Notes: generated by a model from the letters alone, not told the origin. A stretch of DNA of 64,000 nucleotides from Fictibacillus phosphorivorans (GCF_001629705.1 NZ_CP015378.1:2480001-2544000); one strand, 5' to 3'. Numbered from the stretch's first letter, positions 8,509 through 17,694 are shown. Program-made: numbers and translations.

Positions 8509-8730
8509 ATGGGTATAACGTACACAGTTCTCTTTTTAACTCTATTTATATATATTGGATTACCTATTCTTGCCGTAATATCTCTCATTAAAGTTGTGGA
8601 TTGGCAAATAGAGCAGAGTCGTCAGCGCAGATTAAGGTATGAGTATTATGAGAAGAAAAGTCAAAAAAAAAAGGAAATCTTGATTAGTTTCCCTTTTTCT
8701 ATCTTCTACACCAATTTTTTTTTCGTTTAA
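8509..8730 (+). CDS. Possible small membrane protein reading into a terminator
   Basis: A 73-codon frame from ATG 8509: one membrane helix (about 5-28) followed by a strongly basic segment (QSRQRRLRYEYYEKKSQKKK). GGGGG is 13 bases before the ATG, rather far. The frame runs through a stem-loop terminator (8665-8698) to a stop at 8730. A run of ten A bases at 8663-8672 precedes the stem; loss of one base would end the protein in the loop at 8683, giving a more normal layout. Either slippage/sequence error or an over-read frame. Function unknown. Confidence 0.4.
   Translation: MGITYTVLFLTLFIYIGLPILAVISLIKVVDWQIEQSRQRRLRYEYYEKKSQKKKEILISFPFSIFYTNFFFV
8665..8698. terminator. A/T-flanked terminator, probably bidirectional
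   Basis: GGAAA (8673-8677) pairs with TTTCC (8688-8692), extended by flanking A and T runs with a one-base irregularity. It lies between the plus-strand 8509 gene and the convergent minus-strand gene ending at 8727. Confidence 0.65.
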
Positions 8731-9032
8731 CTAGCTGTTTTGCCACGATAAACAACCAATGTCATTACATTTAAAATGATAGTAATGAGTAAAAGAGCTG
8801 CTGAAGCATACGCAGTGGTATACATCGTATCATTGAGTGCACTCCAATCTTCTATCGTCACTTTATGGTAAGTATAAAAAATTTGAAAACTTAATGAAAC
8901 CGCACAAGCACTGATACTAATAATCGAAAACATCATCCAGCTTTTATTTTTCTTCAAGAATATATTTACAACCGGTAAAACCAAAGCTATTAACCCTAAC
9001 ACGAGACTTCCAACATTCAACAAACCAAACAT
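8727..9032 (-). CDS. Four-helix small membrane protein, unknown function
   Basis: A 101-residue protein with ribosome site GGAGG 9 bases before ATG 9032. Hydrophobic segments are at about 5-26, 33-52, 70-92, separated by KKNKSW and a conserved-looking VTIEDWSALNDTMYTTAYA outer segment. It ends VVYRGKTAS. I do not recognise the family with confidence. It is a stand-alone gene convergent with the 8509 frame. Confidence 0.7.
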   Translation of the reverse strand: MFGLLNVGSLVLGLIALVLPVVNIFLKKNKSWMMFSIISISACAVSLSFQIFYTYHKVTIEDWSALNDTMYTTAYASAALLLITIILNVMTLVVYRGKTAS

Positions 9033-9150
9033 CTCAAACGCCTCCAGAAACTCTTCTTTAATGATACATGTATTCTCTGGTTAAAAAAGAAAACCCTCTT
9101 AAAATAAAAAACACTGCAACCAATCAATGGCTACAGTGCAAAGAACTTTG

Positions 9151-9447
9151 TTATTTCTTGATTAATGAAACGCGAAATGGATATAGTTGGCCAGTCATGA
9201 TCTTTCCCTTAACTGCTGGATCATTTCCCATGATTTCTTGTGCTTCTTTTTCATGTGTATTTTGAAGAATCACGACACCAAACGAAGCATCCAGACAAGG
9301 TCCTGCCAATACCAATTTGCCATTCTCTAATAGATTTTGAAGGTACTGAAAATGAGATTGGAGCGTTTCCTGTTCCTCTTGTGTTTGATTCTCCATGAAA
9401 TCTGATCTTACAGGTTTAATCTGATATAAATATTCAGTGACTTCCAT
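9151..9447 (-). CDS. YciI-like family protein
   Basis: A 98-residue protein of the YciI/YCII dimeric alpha-beta barrel type: an N-terminal strand (EYLYQIKPVR), a helix with HFQYLQNLLENGKLVLAGP, then FGVVILQNTHEKEAQEIMGNDPAVKGKIMTGQLYPFRV. The LAGP turn and the NDPAV/KG pattern are characteristic. Members include small enzymes or ligand-binding proteins; no reaction can be assigned. AAGGAG precedes the ATG at 9447. Monocistronic by position. Confidence 0.8.
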   Translation of the reverse strand: MEVTEYLYQIKPVRSDFMENQTQEEQETLQSHFQYLQNLLENGKLVLAGPCLDASFGVVILQNTHEKEAQEIMGNDPAVKGKIMTGQLYPFRVSLIKK

Positions 9448-9507
9448 ATGTCTCTCTCCTTTAGAGAAAGAATTCTATTGTTTTATGAAAAATCCTTTAC
9501 CCTGTAA

Positions 9508-10725
9508 TTATCTTCTCTTTTTAAATCCGTCAGACTTTCTCTGCGTATTCTTTTCGTTTGTTGGAGTAGTGCGTTTAGTAGAGGGTCCTCTACTAACACC
9601 CTCTTCTACGATAACTTGTCCTCTTTCAAGCAGCTGCTTTTGAAGAGGTACGTTCATCTTCGCTGTCCATTTTTTCACAGAAGTTAGTTCTGCTTTCGTT
9701 ACTAAAGAAACGACTGTCCCTTCTTTTCCCATACGCCCTGTTCTTCCAGATCGGTGGACGTACTGCTTTACGTCCTCTGGCATTTCAAAATGAACTACGT
9801 GTGTAACGTCAGGAATATCTAATCCACGTGTCGCAACATCTGTTGTTAAAAGTACAGGAATCTTTCCATTTTTAAAGTCGTTGATCACTCTTTGTCGATC
9901 TTGTTTAGTGGAATTCCCCGCTAATACACCAAGCTTTATTTTCTTGTACTCAAGTTTAGTTGCGAACTCATCCATCTTCATTGAGCTATTGATGAAGACC
10001 ATTGCTTTGATGCCAGGTGTGTGACGAATCAATTTACGCAAGTTTTCTACTTTGTCACGGTAATCAGAGACCATGAACGTATGCGAGACTTCACTTTTCA
10101 CTAAGTCTTTTTCTACTTTAACGATAACTGGTGCTACCGCTAATTTCTTTGACCAATCCTCTGTCTTATTGTTGATCGTAGCAGATACAAATACAAGCTG
10201 ACGGTCTTTTAACGTAGCTGCGATTACTTGTTCAACATCTCCGTTAAATCCAGCTTCAATAATATGATCAGCTTCATCGATTACGATGGTTTTCACTTCA
10301 TGCACTTTTAGTTTTTTGTTTTGTATCAACTCTTTTACTCGTCCTGGCGTACCTACGATAAATTGTGGCTTCTTTTTCAATTTATCTAATTGACGCTGCA
10401 TATTGGCTCCACCGATAAGGGATGCCCCGCTAAGTCCGCTATTTTCAGTGAACTTTTGACAAACATCGTAAATTTGCATCGCTAGTTCTCGCGTTGGCGC
10501 TAAAAAGAGAACTTGAGCATTCTTCACTTCTGGGTTTAACTTCGATAGTGCTGGTAATGCATAGGCTAGAGTTTTTCCTGTACCAGTTGGCGATTCGATG
10601 ATCAAATCTTTGTTTTCTAATTGTTCAGGTATTGCTCTTTCTTGAATGTCTGTAAATGCGGAAAAGCCGCTTTTGTTCCATGCATTTTGGATGAATTCTG
10701 GAAAACTTTGTAGCGATTGTGTCAT
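9508..10725 (-). CDS. yfmL: DEAD-box ATP-dependent RNA helicase (YfmL type)
   Basis: A 405-residue helicase. In order: FxxF-Q motif region (GFSAFTDIQERAIP), Walker A SPTGTGKT (about 45-52), PTRELA, TPGR, DEAD (IDEADHI), SAT, ARGLD (TRGLDIPD) and HRSGRTGRMG. The C-terminus is a short basic tail (KRTTPTNEKNTQRKSDGFKKRR), without an RNA-binding RRM such as in YxiN. Sequence layout matches Bacillus YfmL, implicated in ribosome maturation. Its ATG overlaps the TGA of the gene at 10722 by four bases, so the two are translationally coupled. Confidence 0.9.
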   Translation of the reverse strand: MTQSLQSFPEFIQNAWNKSGFSAFTDIQERAIPEQLENKDLIIESPTGTGKTLAYALPALSKLNPEVKNAQVLFLAPTRELAMQIYDVCQKFTENSGLSGASLIGGANMQRQLDKLKKKPQFIVGTPGRVKELIQNKKLKVHEVKTIVIDEADHIIEAGFNGDVEQVIAATLKDRQLVFVSATINNKTEDWSKKLAVAPVIVKVEKDLVKSEVSHTFMVSDYRDKVENLRKLIRHTPGIKAMVFINSSMKMDEFATKLEYKKIKLGVLAGNSTKQDRQRVINDFKNGKIPVLLTTDVATRGLDIPDVTHVVHFEMPEDVKQYVHRSGRTGRMGKEGTVVSLVTKAELTSVKKWTAKMNVPLQKQLLERGQVIVEEGVSRGPSTKRTTPTNEKNTQRKSDGFKKRR

Positions 10726-11261
10726 TTTTTATACCCCTTAAAATATTCATTCATTTCTTTCATTGACCCTATTAATTCTTCAAGCACCGATGAGATTCGC
10801 TCTGGTTCTTCTTCAGAAACAGGTTTTTGCAGTTGTATAGAGATTGTGTTAGTAAATACGTGTCGTGGTTGACCATATATATAAGTAAGTTTTTGCTGAA
10901 TGTCACCTTTTAAATCTCCGCTGCCCCATTTTTTCAGGATGGATTGAAGCTGTTTGCAATCTGTTTCTATCTCGTAAACCGGAGTCTCAATTACAACAGA
11001 TAGTTTACTGCCCGCTCCGTCGGGATTATCGTTCAACTTTTCCATAGCCAAATCTTCTAGATTTGAAGTTAACGAAATAGCCCCTCTCATCGCTTCCCCG
11101 ATTGAGGAAACCACAAAATCAATATGATAATTTCTTTCAATGATAGCTTGATCCATTATGTCTTTACGATTAATGATCTCAATTTCTCCTGAAAAATCAA
11201 GATCATACACAGCTCCTTCGAGCACAACCTTTAGATTATCATAAACAGATGGATGATACAT
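10722..11261 (-). CDS. Unknown protein coupled to the DEAD helicase
   Basis: A 179-residue soluble protein beginning MYHPSVYDNLKVVLEGAVYDLDF, with alternating strand-like segments and a C-terminal acidic helix (SEEEPERISSVLEELIGSMKEMNEYFKGYKK). No signal peptide or membrane segment. I do not recognise a family. GGAGAG precedes the ATG, and its stop codon overlaps the helicase start, so the two proteins are made from one message in linked amounts. A helicase partner role is inference from coupling only. Confidence 0.75.
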   Translation of the reverse strand: MYHPSVYDNLKVVLEGAVYDLDFSGEIEIINRKDIMDQAIIERNYHIDFVVSSIGEAMRGAISLTSNLEDLAMEKLNDNPDGAGSKLSVVIETPVYEIETDCKQLQSILKKWGSGDLKGDIQQKLTYIYGQPRHVFTNTISIQLQKPVSEEEPERISSVLEELIGSMKEMNEYFKGYKK

Positions 11262-11311
11262 CTTGTTCTCTCCCTATTTTTAAAAACAATATTTAAGTAC
11301 GGTATGTGAAA

Positions 11312-11680
11312 TTATTTGTTTTCGTCTTCCGCCATTTGATTCTTTAACTGATTCAATACATAGAGAACAGATTTCACCATTTCTGTGATACGTTTGTCTT
11401 TCATTTTCTTTTGAAAGACATAAACGCCAAGATAACCGATGTTTTCAGCAGCCGTTTTGATCTGAATCGGGTATAGATATTTGGGCTTGTTGGCGATCAC
11501 CCAATCTCTCGCGAGTGGCTCCCAGTCTTTTACACGAAAATGAATGCGATCGGCGAATGGTTTCACCTCTGTAAAAAAGTCCGCTTCCGTTTCTCTCGTT
11601 TTCGTTTCTGTTTTATAAATATGAAACGCTTCATCTATATCAGCGATTAGTTTTGTCGTTAATGTATATAAATGGTCCAT
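11312..11680 (-). CDS. yppE: YppE, DUF1798 family protein
   Basis: A 122-residue helical protein matching the DUF1798/YppE family in length and pattern: DHLYTLTTKLIADIDEAF helix, DFFTEVKPFAD, a central PKYLYPIQIKTAAENI motif and a final helix KRITEMVKSVLYVLNQLKNQM. Function unknown in the family. Position near racA, yppC, recU and ponA agrees with B. subtilis, where yppE belongs to the same neighbourhood. GGGGGG precedes the ATG. Confidence 0.85.
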   Translation of the reverse strand: MDHLYTLTTKLIADIDEAFHIYKTETKTRETEADFFTEVKPFADRIHFRVKDWEPLARDWVIANKPKYLYPIQIKTAAENIGYLGVYVFQKKMKDKRITEMVKSVLYVLNQLKNQMAEDENK

Positions 11681-11785
11681 TAAAAAAGTCCCCCCATTCT
11701 TTATATCCTACCAAAGAATGAAGAGACTTACACTTTTTGATTTTAATTAGCTTTATTTTGATACTCTCTGAAGCGTTTGAAAGTG

Positions 11786-11912
11786 GTTGATTTCCGTTCC
11801 AGATACTCGCTTTCCACGGGGCGACCGGTGAGCCACTTGCCGCTTTGCGCCTCTAAGTGTCTCACCTGACCGCACGTCCCGTAGGAGTCTCGCATCTTCC
11901 ACTTCAATCAAC
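11786..11912 (-). repeat. Dispersed hairpin repeat, copy R1
   Basis: About 127 bp bounded by GTTGAttt and its inverse ending AATCAAC. Read on the minus strand it matches copy R3 (34466-34593) at most positions, including GCGAGACTCCT, GCGGTCAGGTGAGAC, GCGGCAAG and GGCTCACCGGTCG blocks. Inner parts are self-complementary, so transcript or single strand can form a long hairpin. It fills the gap between yppE and racA; nothing else is visible in 11681-11983. Confidence 0.85.
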
Positions 11913-11983
11913 TAATCAGGAAGAAAGAATAACATCAATAGATAGTAGCCGCTTAGTTATGAAAGAGGATTTTATAAAAGCAT

Positions 11984-12496
11984 CTATAGAGTAAACAAAC
12001 TGACGAACCAGTTCTTCTTTGATTTCTCTTTTACGTACAGTCGCTCTTCTGGATAATCTTGCTTCAGAAGTGCGACTTCAATATCTTGCAGACGGGCTTC
12101 CATGTTCTCCATCTTTTTGATGAGTTCTTCAAGCTCTGTCGCATGCTGTAACATTTGATAGGAAACGACCCCATCTGCTTTTTCCTCCACTTTCTTTTCT
12201 AATGCCTCTATGGCAGCGTTCAAACGATTAAACTTATCTTCAAATTGGATTGGCAGCTCCATTGATTGCTCTGTTGACTGCATCGACTGAACTTGAATAT
12301 CACTCATCAAAAGTCCGTTATCGAGCTGTGCCTTAATCTCTCTTAACTGATCGATATCATCTTGTCTGAACAGATAATGACCGTGCTCATTCTTGTCACA
12401 TTGAATGTTAAAATGTCTGACCCAACGCTGAACTGTTGTTGGATTCACCCCAAGTTCCTCAGAGACCGTTTTGGTTTTCATCAACACCATTTCCAT
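11984..12496 (-). CDS. racA: RacA chromosome-anchoring protein
   Basis: About 170 residues. The N-terminus has a MerR-like winged helix (VSEELGVNPTTVQRWVRHFNIQCDKNEHGHYLFRQDDIDQL), the middle a coiled coil (about 80-145, NRLNAAIEALEKKVEEK and ELEELIKKMENMEARLQDIE), and the end an aromatic/basic tip KKNWFVSLFTL suited to polar membrane contact. RacA tethers the origin region to the cell pole at sporulation via DivIVA. Several ATGs are clustered at the start; the second (12496) sits best behind GGGGAGGG. A SigH-like promoter might lie at about 12540-12575, not firmly seen. Confidence 0.9.
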   Translation of the reverse strand: MEMVLMKTKTVSEELGVNPTTVQRWVRHFNIQCDKNEHGHYLFRQDDIDQLREIKAQLDNGLLMSDIQVQSMQSTEQSMELPIQFEDKFNRLNAAIEALEKKVEEKADGVVSYQMLQHATELEELIKKMENMEARLQDIEVALLKQDYPEERLYVKEKSKKNWFVSLFTL

Positions 12497-12712
12497 CATG
12501 AATCCCTCCCCGTTTTCTTGTGAGTACTATTTTCGAGCATCATCTTCCCATCCCCTTCACACCTGACAAAACTAGTTTTCATTCGCCAAAGAAAGTGGAA
12601 TACAACGGAATCACTACAATTTCGACACTCAATTTGTTGATTGTTTGTATATTCAGTCGCAACAACTCCAAAACTAAGAACAGTTCAGGTGATACAAAAA
12701 GGAGGTGCCTAC

Positions 12713-12853
12713 ATGAACCAAGACAGCAAACAGCAAAAACAGCAGGATCAGTATACGAGCCAAGAAGAAACGGGTACTCAAAAAAGAGAACAAAGTAACA
12801 GCACTGGCTATGGTGATAAGAAGCTGAACGGCCCAGATATCCCTAGCACATAA
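12713..12853 (+). CDS. 46-residue hydrophilic peptide, probably sporulation-related
   Basis: A 47-codon frame preceded by a perfect AAAGGAGGTG site 6 bases before ATG 12713. The product is very hydrophilic and Gln/Lys/Ser rich (MNQDSKQQKQQDQYTSQEE) and ends KKLNGPDIPST. Such Gln-rich, low-hydrophobicity peptides occur among small spore proteins of bacilli; the specific family is not recognised. It has its own terminator shared with convergent yppC. Confidence 0.7.
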   Translation: MNQDSKQQKQQDQYTSQEETGTQKREQSNSTGYGDKKLNGPDIPST

Positions 12854-12860
12854 TGAAGTA

Positions 12861-12890
12861 AAGACGGCTCAAAAAAAGCCGTCTTTTTTT
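12861..12890. terminator. Bidirectional terminator
   Basis: AAGACGGCT (12861-12869) pairs with AGCCGTCTT (12877-12885) around an A-rich loop, with a T-run after it on the plus strand. It separates the small peptide gene and the convergent yppC, whose stop is at 12889. Confidence 0.85.
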
Positions 12891-13845
12891 ATGCATGCAT
12901 CATCCATTCTTTTAAGAGGATCCCTATCTTCAACTGCCTTTGCTTTTGTTTATACCAATCGGTTAACACGATCCCGTGCAATGGTTTTACCGGTTCATAA
13001 AACTTTTCAGTGTTCATGCGTCTTTGATACCAATCCATTGTGTTTGCTTTATGATGCTCGATGACCGGAAACGATAGCCGTAGGAACGGGGTTTCTCTTT
13101 TTTTACCAGGATAAATATAGGTTTCAAAATCATGTCTGGATCCAGTATGAGTCACTTTATCAGCAAAAGCTATGATCTCTTCACTCCACTCTGACTCGAA
13201 CAAGATGGTATACAGCTTTTTACCTGTTTCGATCCTATTTTTTGTCTTCTTAAATCCATGAACGGATATTCCAATCACTTCTCCACTCTCGACAGGAAAA
13301 AGCACGGTACTAAAATGCATATAATCTTGTAAGAGAAATGGCACTTTTGAAAAAATTCTCTTTTTGTAAAATCCATCCTTTATAACTGGCTGTTCGATAA
13401 CGTGCTGTTCATTAATGATTAAAGATGTACAAATTCGCTTCAAATCTTTCTCATGCCAGAAACGTTCCCACTCATGAACCATAAATGTAGAAACGCCAAA
13501 GTATCTGAGCAGATCAAAATGAGGCTTCCCTTGTTTTTTGGAATACTCATAGATCAAAAGCTGTGGGTACGCATCTTGAAAGATCAGCCAGTTTGCGCGT
13601 TCATACGTTAAGAATAAATGCTTTCTAGTATCTTTAGACAACAGCCTCGGGAACCAGTCCCCTTTTAGGTCACACATGCTGTAACCTGCATTTCTCGAAA
13701 CAAGACTTGCGAGCATCGCCCACCTGATCTCAGGGTTATGTTTATAAAAGGTAGCATAGCTTACGGTACGTGAAATATTATCACGATTCTGTGAATTCGT
13801 GAGTTTCCCAATGTGTTGAATGATTTCCTCCATGTGCTGTGCCAC
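12889..13845 (-). CDS. yppC: YppC, DUF2515 family protein
   Basis: A 318-residue protein matching the DUF2515 family (YppC, about 320 residues). Characteristic stretches are NRDNISRTVSYATFYKHNPEIRWAMLASLVSRNAGYSMCDL and LIFQDAYPQLLIYEYSKK. No signal peptide or transmembrane helix. Function unknown; in B. subtilis it lies beside recU-ponA as here, transcribed divergently from them. Several ATG codons at the 5' end; the listed start includes the family N-terminus. Confidence 0.88.
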   Translation of the reverse strand: MAQHMEEIIQHIGKLTNSQNRDNISRTVSYATFYKHNPEIRWAMLASLVSRNAGYSMCDLKGDWFPRLLSKDTRKHLFLTYERANWLIFQDAYPQLLIYEYSKKQGKPHFDLLRYFGVSTFMVHEWERFWHEKDLKRICTSLIINEQHVIEQPVIKDGFYKKRIFSKVPFLLQDYMHFSTVLFPVESGEVIGISVHGFKKTKNRIETGKKLYTILFESEWSEEIIAFADKVTHTGSRHDFETYIYPGKKRETPFLRLSFPVIEHHKANTMDWYQRRMNTEKFYEPVKPLHGIVLTDWYKQKQRQLKIGILLKEWMMHA

Positions 13846-13976
13846 GCTCTTCCTCCATGCTTTTTGTCCTATTTTCTATCGTTCGCTTTCATGTTATAAA
13901 ATATTTGTGTCATATAAGAAAAAAGAGTAAACTAATGGTTATGAAAGATGTATTTGGAAAAAGGAGGCATAGACCT

Positions 13977-14222
13977 TTGGCGAAGACAGTGATCATATAC
14001 ACACAAGAAACGTGCCCTCCATGCTTTGCAGAAAAAGAGTGGCTAAAAGCAAACAAGATTCCTTTTGAAGAACGAGATATTCGTAAAAACGATGCTTATA
14101 TGAAAGAAGTGATCGACCTCGGCGCTTCTGCAACTCCTGTTACCGTTATTGAAACGGAGGACGCAAAAGAAGTTGTCATGGGTTTTGTAGAAGAAGAACT
14201 TTCTCGACTACTAAAAAAGTAA
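13977..14222 (+). CDS. Glutaredoxin-like thiol-disulfide protein
   Basis: An 81-residue thioredoxin-fold protein with the active site CPPC in the context YTQETCPPCFAEKEWL and the cis-proline block ATPVTV near residue 50. A longer frame upstream is open to 13839, but TTG at 13977 has AAGGAGG 9 bases before it and gives the normal glutaredoxin length. It probably reduces mixed disulfides; in a bacillithiol-producing cell (bshA, bshB1 in this window) a bacilliredoxin-like function is possible but these usually have CGC active sites. It precedes recU by 68 bases. Confidence 0.88.
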   Translation: MAKTVIIYTQETCPPCFAEKEWLKANKIPFEERDIRKNDAYMKEVIDLGASATPVTVIETEDAKEVVMGFVEEELSRLLKK

Positions 14223-14290
14223 ACATCCAACGGCTATGTGTATCGTTTTTTCATGCGCATAGCCATCTTTCGTTGTAAAGGAGATGAATC

Positions 14291-14896
14291 ATGGGTACCT
14301 TTCATTATCCGAACGGTAAGAAAGTGACTTCTATCGTGAAAAAACAATCTTCATCTTCTACCAAAAAAGATATCTCGTACAGCAACAGGGGAATGTCGTT
14401 AGAAGATGATATCAATCAGAGCAACGAATATTATCTTTTAACCAATCAAGCGATCATCCATAAGAAACCTACTCCGGTCCAGATCGTAAATGTAGAATAT
14501 CCAAAGCGATCTGCCGCTGTCATTCGAGAAGCATACTTCAAACTTGCTTCCACGACAGATTACAATGGGGTGTATAAAGGAAGATACATTGACTTTGAGG
14601 CAAAAGAAACAAAGAATAAGACGAGCTTCCCGTTAAAGAACTTTCATGAACATCAGTTACTTCATATGCGGCACATCTTAGATCATGGTGGGATCTCGTT
14701 CGTCATCCTTCGTTTCTCTCAAACAGATGAGAGCTATTTATTCGATAGTTCTCACTTGATCTCGTTTTGGAACGAACAGAAGGAAGGCAGAAAATCGATT
14801 CCTAAGGGTGAAATCGAGGAAAAAGGACATTCTATTACTATCGGGTATCAACCTCGGCTTAATTACTTACAGGTGGTAGATTCTGTCTATTTTTAG
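14291..14896 (+). CDS. recU: Holliday junction resolvase RecU
   Basis: A 201-residue RecU. It has an N-terminal flexible stalk-side region, the [22 protein letters not shown] segment, and the PD-(D/E)xK-type active site [21 protein letters not shown] (Asp, Glu and Lys visible). RecU cleaves four-way junctions and helps in chromosome segregation. GGAGATG precedes the ATG. It lies 77 bases upstream of ponA as in B. subtilis, forming the classical recU-ponA unit. Confidence 0.97.
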   Translation: MGTFHYPNGKKVTSIVKKQSSSSTKKDISYSNRGMSLEDDINQSNEYYLLTNQAIIHKKPTPVQIVNVEYPKRSAAVIREAYFKLASTTDYNGVYKGRYIDFEAKETKNKTSFPLKNFHEHQLLHMRHILDHGGISFVILRFSQTDESYLFDSSHLISFWNEQKEGRKSIPKGEIEEKGHSITIGYQPRLNYLQVVDSVYF

Positions 14897-14973
14897 TCGT
14901 TCATAAATTGTCAAATGCCGTCGAATAATTGAACGAGTTCATTTTTTTATGAAGTTGAAAGGTTGGTAAAACA

Positions 14974-17607
14974 ATGTCAAAAGATTACCGAAGCCGTATG
15001 GAACGCAGACAGACTAGTGATGCTTCTAAACCGGCAAATAAATCAAAAACAAAAAAACCGAGACGAGGACGTAACTGGAAGAAGACTCTGTTGATCCTTG
15101 CTCTTATCTTAGGAGTTTTAGGACTATTAACAGTCGGTGTGATTGCCGCAACTTCTCCTAAATTAGATCCTAAGAAACTAGAAACACCGGTATCCTCTAA
15201 GATTATGGATATGAACGACGAAGAAGCAGCACTCGTCGCAGGTGATGAAAAACGGATTCGTGTTAAGATCAACGAAATTCCAGAGCATGTACAAAATGCT
15301 TTTATCGCAACAGAAGATGTTCGTTTCCGGGAACATAGCGGTATAGATGTACGACGAATTGCTGGTGCTGCTTTCGCTAACGTAAGAGAAGGATTTGGAG
15401 CTGAAGGTGCGAGTACGATCTCTCAACAAGTTATCAAGAATACGGTATTAACGAATGAAAAATCTCTTACGCGTAAGATTCGTGAAGCATACCTTTCTGT
15501 TCAACTAGAACAGAAGTATTCTAAAGATCAGATTCTAGAGATGTATCTGAACAAGATCTTTTTTGGTAATCGAGCATTCGGTATTGCTACAGCAGCAAAA
15601 GTTTATTTCAACAAAGATGTTTCTGAATTAGAAGTTCAAGAAGCTGCTCTTTTAGCTGGACTACCAAAAGCGCCTAGTTACTACAACCCGCTTGTAAATC
15701 CGAAAGAAGCTGAACATCGCCGTAACGTTGTTTTGAATCTGATGGCTCAGCATAAATTCATTACAAAAGAAGAAGCGGAAAAAGCAAAGAGTATTCCAGT
15801 AAAAGACATGATCGATGAAGGAAGCTTAAAAACCGAAACACGTCCTTATGATGCTTATATCAAACAAGTAATCGATGATTTAAAAGATATCGAAGGACTT
15901 GAAGAAGCAGATATCTACTCATCTGGACTTAAGATCTATACGAACTTAGATCCAAAAGCACAGCAAACGACTGAGGACGTATTAAGAGCTAAATTAGAGA
16001 ACGAAAACAAGGTTCTTCAATCAGGTGTTGCATTACTTGATACGAAGTCAGGTGCCATTCGTGCAGTAGGAAGTGGGCGCGGAGATGAATTGAGTAACTA
16101 TTTCTCATCTAAGATCAAGCGTCAGCCTGGTTCTACGATTAAACCGATCTTAGACTATGGTCCTGCCATTGAGAACAAAAAGTGGAACACAGGTTACATC
16201 TTGAAAGATGAACCAGTTGAACTGAAAGACATTACGATCAACAACTTTAACGACCGTAACGTTGGCGATATCTCAATGCGTCAAGCGCTCGTTGAATCCA
16301 AGAACACGACTGCTGTTCGTGCGTTCCAAGAAGTTGGTGCTGAAGAAGCAACTGATTTTGCTAACAAATTAGGTTTTGATCTAGATCCTGACACGACGTA
16401 TCCATCTTATGCGATTGGTGGTTTTGAGAAAGGAATCTCCCCTCTTACACTGGCTGGTGCTTATACATCGTTCGGTAACGGAGGAATCTATTCAAAACCG
16501 ACAACGATCCGTAAGGTCGAATTCCCTGATGGTCGTGTGATCGAAGTGGATTCAGAACCAAAAGCGGCTATGAAAGATTATACCGCTTATATGATCACAG
16601 ATATGCTGAAAGATGTTATGGATAGAGGTACTGGTCGTGAAGCGAACGTTAGCGGACTTAACTTAGCTGGTAAGACGGGTACGACAAACTATTCTAAAGA
16701 CGACCGAGATAAATACGGCATCCCTGATGGTGCGACGAAAGATGCTTGGATGGCCGGCTATACACCTAGCTATACAGCTGCTGTATGGACAGGATATGCT
16801 GATATGAAAGAAGGTCTCTACTTAAGCGACAATGAAGCGGATTATTCGAAACAGATCTTCCGTGACATCATGAGTGAGTTGGATCATAAGAACAACGACT
16901 TTAAGAAACCGAAATCCGTAACAGAAGTTGCGATGGAAAAAGGAACAGGTAAACGTGCAAGTGAGTTCACACCTGATTCTGAGAAGATCATCGAGCTTTT
17001 CGTTAAAGGAACGGACCTTCCTGGTATCAGTGATAGCTATGAAAAGCCTTCTTCGATCGAAGGGCTTGAAGCGAAGTACAAGGAAGATAAGAACGAGATC
17101 GAAGTTAAATGGAAATATGGTAAGAAAAAAGGTGTAACCTTTAGAGTTCTCGCAAGCTATAACGACGGACCGATGCAGGAACGTGCAACGATCAACGATA
17201 CGAAATTCGTTGTTCCATCACCTGCTCCTGGTAAATATTCGTTCCAAGTCATTGCGATCGACAGTGAGAACAACACAGAAAGTGAACCTGCAGGAACATC
17301 GATTACGATCGAAGGCCCTCAAGGTGAAGAACCGCCACCTACAGAAGGTGAAGGCGAACAACCAGGTACTCCTCCAGGTCAAGAACCTGGAACAGAGCCA
17401 CCTGCAGAAGGTGAACCGGGTACTCCTCCAGATCAAGGAGGCGGCGAAGGCGAACCAGGTACTCCTCCGGGTCAAGAGCCTGGAAGCGAGCCACCTACAG
17501 AAGGTGAGCCTGGTACTACGACACCTACACCTCCTGGGCAAAACGGAGGCAGACAACAAAATGGAAACGGTGGAGGTGGAGGCCTCGTCCCTCCTCTCAA
17601 CCCATAA
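14974..17607 (+). CDS. ponA: Class A penicillin-binding protein 1A/1B
   Basis: An 877-residue bifunctional peptidoglycan synthase. A basic cytoplasmic tail, one membrane helix (about 36-60), a GT51 glycosyltransferase (ATEDVRFREHSGIDVRRIAG, GASTISQQV), then a transpeptidase with STIK (Ser about 387), SKN (VESKN) and KTGT (about 567). After the catalytic part come a fibronectin-like module (about 690-775) and a 100-residue Gly/Glu/Pro-rich tail with repeated GEPGTPPGQEPG units. It polymerises and crosslinks wall glycan outside the membrane. Confidence 0.97.
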   Translation: MSKDYRSRMERRQTSDASKPANKSKTKKPRRGRNWKKTLLILALILGVLGLLTVGVIAATSPKLDPKKLETPVSSKIMDMNDEEAALVAGDEKRIRVKINEIPEHVQNAFIATEDVRFREHSGIDVRRIAGAAFANVREGFGAEGASTISQQVIKNTVLTNEKSLTRKIREAYLSVQLEQKYSKDQILEMYLNKIFFGNRAFGIATAAKVYFNKDVSELEVQEAALLAGLPKAPSYYNPLVNPKEAEHRRNVVLNLMAQHKFITKEEAEKAKSIPVKDMIDEGSLKTETRPYDAYIKQVIDDLKDIEGLEEADIYSSGLKIYTNLDPKAQQTTEDVLRAKLENENKVLQSGVALLDTKSGAIRAVGSGRGDELSNYFSSKIKRQPGSTIKPILDYGPAIENKKWNTGYILKDEPVELKDITINNFNDRNVGDISMRQALVESKNTTAVRAFQEVGAEEATDFANKLGFDLDPDTTYPSYAIGGFEKGISPLTLAGAYTSFGNGGIYSKPTTIRKVEFPDGRVIEVDSEPKAAMKDYTAYMITDMLKDVMDRGTGREANVSGLNLAGKTGTTNYSKDDRDKYGIPDGATKDAWMAGYTPSYTAAVWTGYADMKEGLYLSDNEADYSKQIFRDIMSELDHKNNDFKKPKSVTEVAMEKGTGKRASEFTPDSEKIIELFVKGTDLPGISDSYEKPSSIEGLEAKYKEDKNEIEVKWKYGKKKGVTFRVLASYNDGPMQERATINDTKFVVPSPAPGKYSFQVIAIDSENNTESEPAGTSITIEGPQGEEPPPTEGEGEQPGTPPGQEPGTEPPAEGEPGTPPDQGGGEGEPGTPPGQEPGSEPPTEGEPGTTTPTPPGQNGGRQQNGNGGGGGLVPPLNP

Positions 17608-17611
17608 AGAT

Positions 17612-17650
17612 AAAAAGATCCGTCAGCACATTTTGCTGACGGATCTTTTT
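17612..17650. terminator. Strong bidirectional terminator
   Basis: A 17-base-pair perfect stem (AAAAAGATCCGTCAGCA with its complement at 17634-17650) with a 5-base loop, A-run before and T-run after. It serves ponA on plus and the convergent LysM hydrolase gene (ends 17695) on minus. Confidence 0.95.
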
Positions 17651-17694
17651 TGTTCTTTTTATCAAGTGAAATTTACTGCTACTCAACTGAACAC

